From Mesostigma viride (taxonomy: Eukaryota > Streptophyta > Mesostigmatophyceae > Mesostigmatales > Mesostigmataceae): a DNA stretch of 53,787 bases. Positions 50,975 through 53,787 of this stretch are shown piece after piece. The stretch covers positions 1 through 53,787 of the forward strand of contig RPFO01001452.1 of NCBI GenBank assembly GCA_009746045.1, in the 5' to 3' direction. Under the pieces are notes generated by a model, which was not told the origin of the DNA, did no database searches, and saw only the letters and a list, made by a program, of their open reading frames with translations. Position numbers and translations under genes: made by a program. Every line of letters begins with the position of its first letter. The stretch's first letter is position 1.

Positions 50975-51361
50975 ATGAGCGGCCTTGTTCAGACTCTCCT
51001 CCCGCTCGCCATTTTGGCGGCGATCCTGGCATACCTGGCGAGCAGGTTCCAGTCCGCTGTCTCGTCCGGCCTCGCCCGGGTCTGGTGCGCTGTCAAGCTG
51101 CGGCCCGGCGACAGCGAGTGCCAGGCACGTGCGAAGAGCGGGGTCGGCGGGGTCATGAGAGCGGGCGCGATGGTGGTGGCAGGGGCCGCCGGGGCTCTGG
51201 GTCTCCGACGCCTGCTGGGCGGGCGCGGGGGCGGCGGCGGCGGGACGGTGGTGGTGCTGCAGGGGGGGGAGGATGCCCGCCCGCGCGAAGGGATGAGAGA
51301 GGGTAGGGCATTGGATCGCGGCGGGCGACTGAGGCCGCTGCTGGCTCGCTTAAGGGTGTGA
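50975..51361 (+). CDS. Small membrane protein (128 codons)
   Basis: An N-terminal hydrophobic helix (LVQTLLPLAILAAILAYLAS) is followed by a cationic segment and a second Ala/Gly/Val-rich segment (AGAMVVAGAAGALGL). A Gly-rich linker and an Arg-rich tail follow. ATG 50975 follows GCGAGTACTGTGATTGAAGC. The Gly tract has G runs, so the tail could change if the run lengths are wrong. It converges with the minus-strand gene at 51372. Confidence 0.6.
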   Translation: MSGLVQTLLPLAILAAILAYLASRFQSAVSSGLARVWCAVKLRPGDSECQARAKSGVGGVMRAGAMVVAGAAGALGLRRLLGGRGGGGGGTVVVLQGGEDARPREGMREGRALDRGGRLRPLLARLRV

Positions 51362-51371
51362 TTTCAACGTC

Positions 51372-51704
51372 TCATTTGTTATTATTATGGTGATCATGAA
51401 TAAAGAACCGTCTGCTCATATTGTTTACAAGCAAGTCCATCATCAGGGCGAGCGCCTTGTACACGGCGGCCCACAGTAGGACCGTTTTCATCAACACGTG
51501 CAGGCTCTCGAATCGGTTGTCAATGACCTGCTCGCAGTATTGGGGACTCCTCTGCCACAACTCCGAGGAGGTGGTGGTCATCTCGGCGCATATGTCGTGT
51601 TTGTCCATGTTCTGCCAGAACCCCAGCGAGCCGAACAGGTGCGGGCCTCTGAGGAACAGCTCCCTCAGCGGGCGCCTCACGATGGCGTCGTACAGGAAGG
51701 CCAT
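51372..51704 (-). CDS. Small protein with one hydrophobic helix (110 codons)
   Basis: Intact frame from ATG 51704 (preceded by TGTACATATAG) to 51372. A hydrophobic helix near the C-terminus (SLHVLMKTVLLWAAVYKALA) is followed by a basic and His/Asn-rich tail. The N-terminal part has RRPLRELFLRGPHLFGSLGF. No family is recognised. It lies 11 bp from the end of the preceding convergent gene. Confidence 0.6.
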   Translation of the reverse strand: MAFLYDAIVRRPLRELFLRGPHLFGSLGFWQNMDKHDICAEMTTTSSELWQRSPQYCEQVIDNRFESLHVLMKTVLLWAAVYKALALMMDLLVNNMSRRFFIHDHHNNNK

Positions 51705-51746
51705 CTATATGTACACGGGCGGTCTTTTTTTGAACGCGCTCGATGT

Positions 51747-52303
51747 TCAGTCGAAGCGGACGATGAAACGCCGCACGACCCTCTTCACCTGCGGCCGGAG
51801 GATCACGGCGAGGTCGGAGGCCTTGCACCGATTGCGGCACTTGACGACTTTCCCGTCGCGCACGTGCATCCTCGGCACCTTGTCCTTGCACTTGGGCAGG
51901 TCGGCGCGTATGTCCTCGTGGTGCACCTTGGCGTATTCGACCACGCCATTGTTGATGGCCCACCTGAAGAAGTTCATCTGTCCGGGGGTCGTCACGATCT
52001 CCCTGTCTCCGCGCGCGCTCACCAGCTTCGTCTTGGTCCTCCTCGCGAACGGGTCGAACATTCGCTTGGAGTATACGTCCGTCTGTTCCCTGTAGGCCAT
52101 GTACAGGTTGAAGGGATGGACGCTCCCTCCATCGGGTACTCGACCTTGTGCGTCTTGGCGTAGTTGGTCACGAGCCACTCGATCACGCGCAGGGAGACGC
52201 CAGACGACCTTTTCTTGCCCTCCGGACATGCGAACTCGTACAGCGTGTCGAAGTTGCCTTCGTTCGTGTAGAAACGCTGCAGAGATCTCTCCAGGAGGTC
52301 CAT
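51747..52303 (-). CDS. Conserved NCLDV-type protein, frame broken once
   Basis: The order RFYTNEGNFDTLYEF, SLRVIEWLVTNYAKTH, YMAYREQTDVYSKRMFDPFA and PGQMNFFRWAINNGVVEY matches an uncharacterised protein that I recall from chloroviruses and other algal NCLDVs. It may be linked to late gene expression, but that is not established. The frame breaks near 52123-52130 and is repaired by one base. I chose ATG 52303; the frame is open further upstream but poorly protein-like. About 185 residues. It is one of the better signs that this side is viral. Confidence 0.65.
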
Positions 52304-52700
52304 GTCGTCTGGCCGCGCGACCTTTCTTTGCCGTAAAAGGGAGAAAATTTCCTTGCCGCGTCCGAACTGTCCAGGCGCGGACGGGGCGGCTTCCTCGGCG
52401 GTATCGGGTACAAGACAGGTCGGTCGCCCGCCTTTTATACCTCCGTTCGGTCTATCGGGAAGAGCGCGACGGCGCTTCCGTACCTTTTCGGGGAGGGGAT
52501 AGGGGTGGGAAGCCTGACGCCGGGGCGGCTGTGAATGGCCTCCCACCTAATCCGTATCACGGATCGGACATCCGCGTGGAGACTGGGGGGGCTTGTGGGA
52601 TTGCTCCATGTGGTGGGAGGCGGGGCCGACTTTGCACAGACACGTCCCCATGCGTCATACATCGCGGCGACGATAAAAATCGAAGCGTTCGATATGGGAG

Positions 52701-53787
52701 ATGCCGCCTCGACGAAAGGACATCATAGATCTCACGGACGACGTCGTCGAGTATATGGGGGATACAGACATCATCGATCTCACGGACGACGTCCTCGAGT
52801 CGGGATCCGGCTCGCGAGTTTCGTCTCGTCCAAATTTACGCGACATTGACAGAGCCCGGTATCGCGCCACAGCGGCCCCAGGGTATTTCGGATCGGGGGC
52901 GTCTGTCCGTTCAGGGTCGCGTGCCGGCGGATCCGGGCAGCGTGGAGAACCCGCGTCTTCGAGATCCGCGGGCTCCCCCCCCACGCCCATGTCGTCACTG
53001 GCCTACACGCCCGGGTACACCGGCGCGCCTTCAAAAACGAGGACCCCGCCTCCCCTCGGCATGCAGGGGGATGGGGGGTCTCTCGTTTCTCGCTCCTCTG
53101 TGAATTTCCCGGCTCGTCCAGCCAGAGCTGCCTCGGGGGGTCGAAGTCCGCTTCTTCCCCCACGTCCTCCTTTGGCTCGCCCCCCTCTGACGTCCCCTCC
53201 CCCGGAGCCCGCGCCGTCTCTGCCAGATCGCGAAAATCGCGCTCTTCTTCGCAATCCGTCCGCAGTCGCAGCGTTCGGGGCGGGGGGGAGCGAGCGTTCC
53301 CTCGACCGCCGCTGCCGAGGACAAGGCCGCAGACAGCGCCGCTGGCGGCGAACTCGGCGGGGTCCTGGGCCCCAGGGCGGGAGGGCAGCGGGTTCTCGGA
53401 GGGTTTTTTTGACCCTGCCACCAGGCCGCGTCGCTCCCGCCCGGCCCGCCAATCAAGCTTGTCTGGAAACGTGGCCAGCGGGAGTTCGATGTACACGCGC
53501 GCCAACTCCGCGCAAGGACGTGCCAGACGCAAACACGTCGCCCCTGAGGATGACGACCCCGATGACCCCGTGCTCGTCTTCCGCCAGCGCGGATGACTCT
53601 ATCCCGTCCGAAGAGCCAGGTCGGACGCGTACACGAACACCACGGAGACAGATCCGGATCGCGTGGAAGGCGGGGGGCGAAGCGGAGGTGACATCCGCCA
53701 GACCGAGAAAGCGCACAGGGGGGGCGAGCGAGAGAGCCGGCGTCCCGAACCGTGCCCCTCTCAACTTGCAATCCGCCCCTCTCTTTT
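52701..53787 (+). CDS. Ser/Pro-rich protein with two N-terminal SUMO-interacting motifs, open at the window end
   Basis: ATG 52701 gives MPPRRKDIIDLTDDV and then DTDIIDLTDDVLE, two near-identical hydrophobic-IDLT-acidic motifs 20 residues apart. The rest is disordered, rich in Ser, Pro, Gly and Arg. The frame has no stop before 53787 (at least 362 residues). An alternative exists: switching frame at the G run 53135-53140 gives a Ser/Arg-rich part, then APEDDDPDDPVLVF and a stop at 53596, which looks more protein-like. It is the counterpart of the gene at 33355 and lies downstream of an AT-rich GATAAAAATCGAAG element. Confidence 0.55.
   Translation, partial: MPPRRKDIIDLTDDVVEYMGDTDIIDLTDDVLESGSGSRVSSRPNLRDIDRARYRATAAPGYFGSGASVRSGSRAGGSGQRGEPASSRSAGSPPTPMSSLAYTPGYTGAPSKTRTPPPLGMQGDGGSLVSRSSVNFPARPARAASGGRSPLLPPRPPLARPPLTSPPPEPAPSLPDRENRALLRNPSAVAAFGAGGSERSLDRRCRGQGRRQRRWRRTRRGPGPQGGRAAGSRRVFLTLPPGRVAPARPANQACLETWPAGVRCTRAPTPRKDVPDANTSPLRMTTPMTPCSSSASADDSIPSEEPGRTRTRTPRRQIRIAWKAGGEAEVTSARPRKRTGGASERAGVPNRAPLNLQSAPLF

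Overview
The window joins two kinds of DNA. The left part (about 1-16.2 kb) looks like nuclear DNA of a green-lineage eukaryote. It has AT-rich spacers, several satellites, GT-AG introns and a decayed plastid rpoB fragment. The right part (about 20.4-53.8 kb) is GC-rich and gene-dense on both strands, and it carries families typical of large nucleocytoplasmic DNA viruses (NCLDV): KilA-N/MSV199-like proteins, PD-(D/E)XK nucleases, fibre-like surface proteins, a SET protein, ribonucleotide reductase and small membrane proteins. I read it as an endogenous giant-virus segment in an algal genome, or a chimeric contig of alga and virus. A streptophyte such as a charophyte is possible, but I cannot name the species. 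No major capsid protein, polymerase or packaging ATPase lies in the window.

Layout. 1081-13862 (minus) is one multi-exon host gene. Its large intron contains 46-bp repeats and a 6.6-kb (AAGGAC)n array. 14.5-14.9 kb is a 79-bp tandem repeat; 15.0-15.5 kb is rpoB debris; 15.75-16.25 kb is a second host coding end. 16246-20415 is a nearly perfect 4.17-kb palindrome with an HNH-like gene in each arm, and it forms the junction. 20.8-33.2 kb holds unknown proteins and the family with an RVTPDG motif, plus a KilA-N/nuclease gene interrupted by a composite foldback element with a 5-bp target duplication. 33.3-38.5 kb holds small proteins with SUMO-type motifs, Cys-rich miniproteins and the first large fibre gene. 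38.8-47.5 kb holds a second fibre gene, a tandem SET protein and a fibre/adhesin cluster. 47.5-50.5 kb is a class II (adenosylcobalamin-dependent) ribonucleotide reductase in four exons, with another gene inside its third intron. 50.7-53.8 kb holds small membrane proteins, an NCLDV-type conserved protein and an open SUMO-motif protein.

Single-base frame breaks occur in at least sixteen places, mostly in G or C runs, in both host and viral-type genes. The two palindrome arms differ only at two homopolymers. Uncorrected long-read errors are therefore at least as likely as pseudogenisation, and I annotate most broken genes as one gene with a frame break.

Nucleotide supply (the reductase), chromatin or SUMO interaction (SET and IIDLT-motif proteins) and host attachment (the fibre genes) are the recognisable themes. 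GT-AG introns in the reductase imply nuclear transcription.
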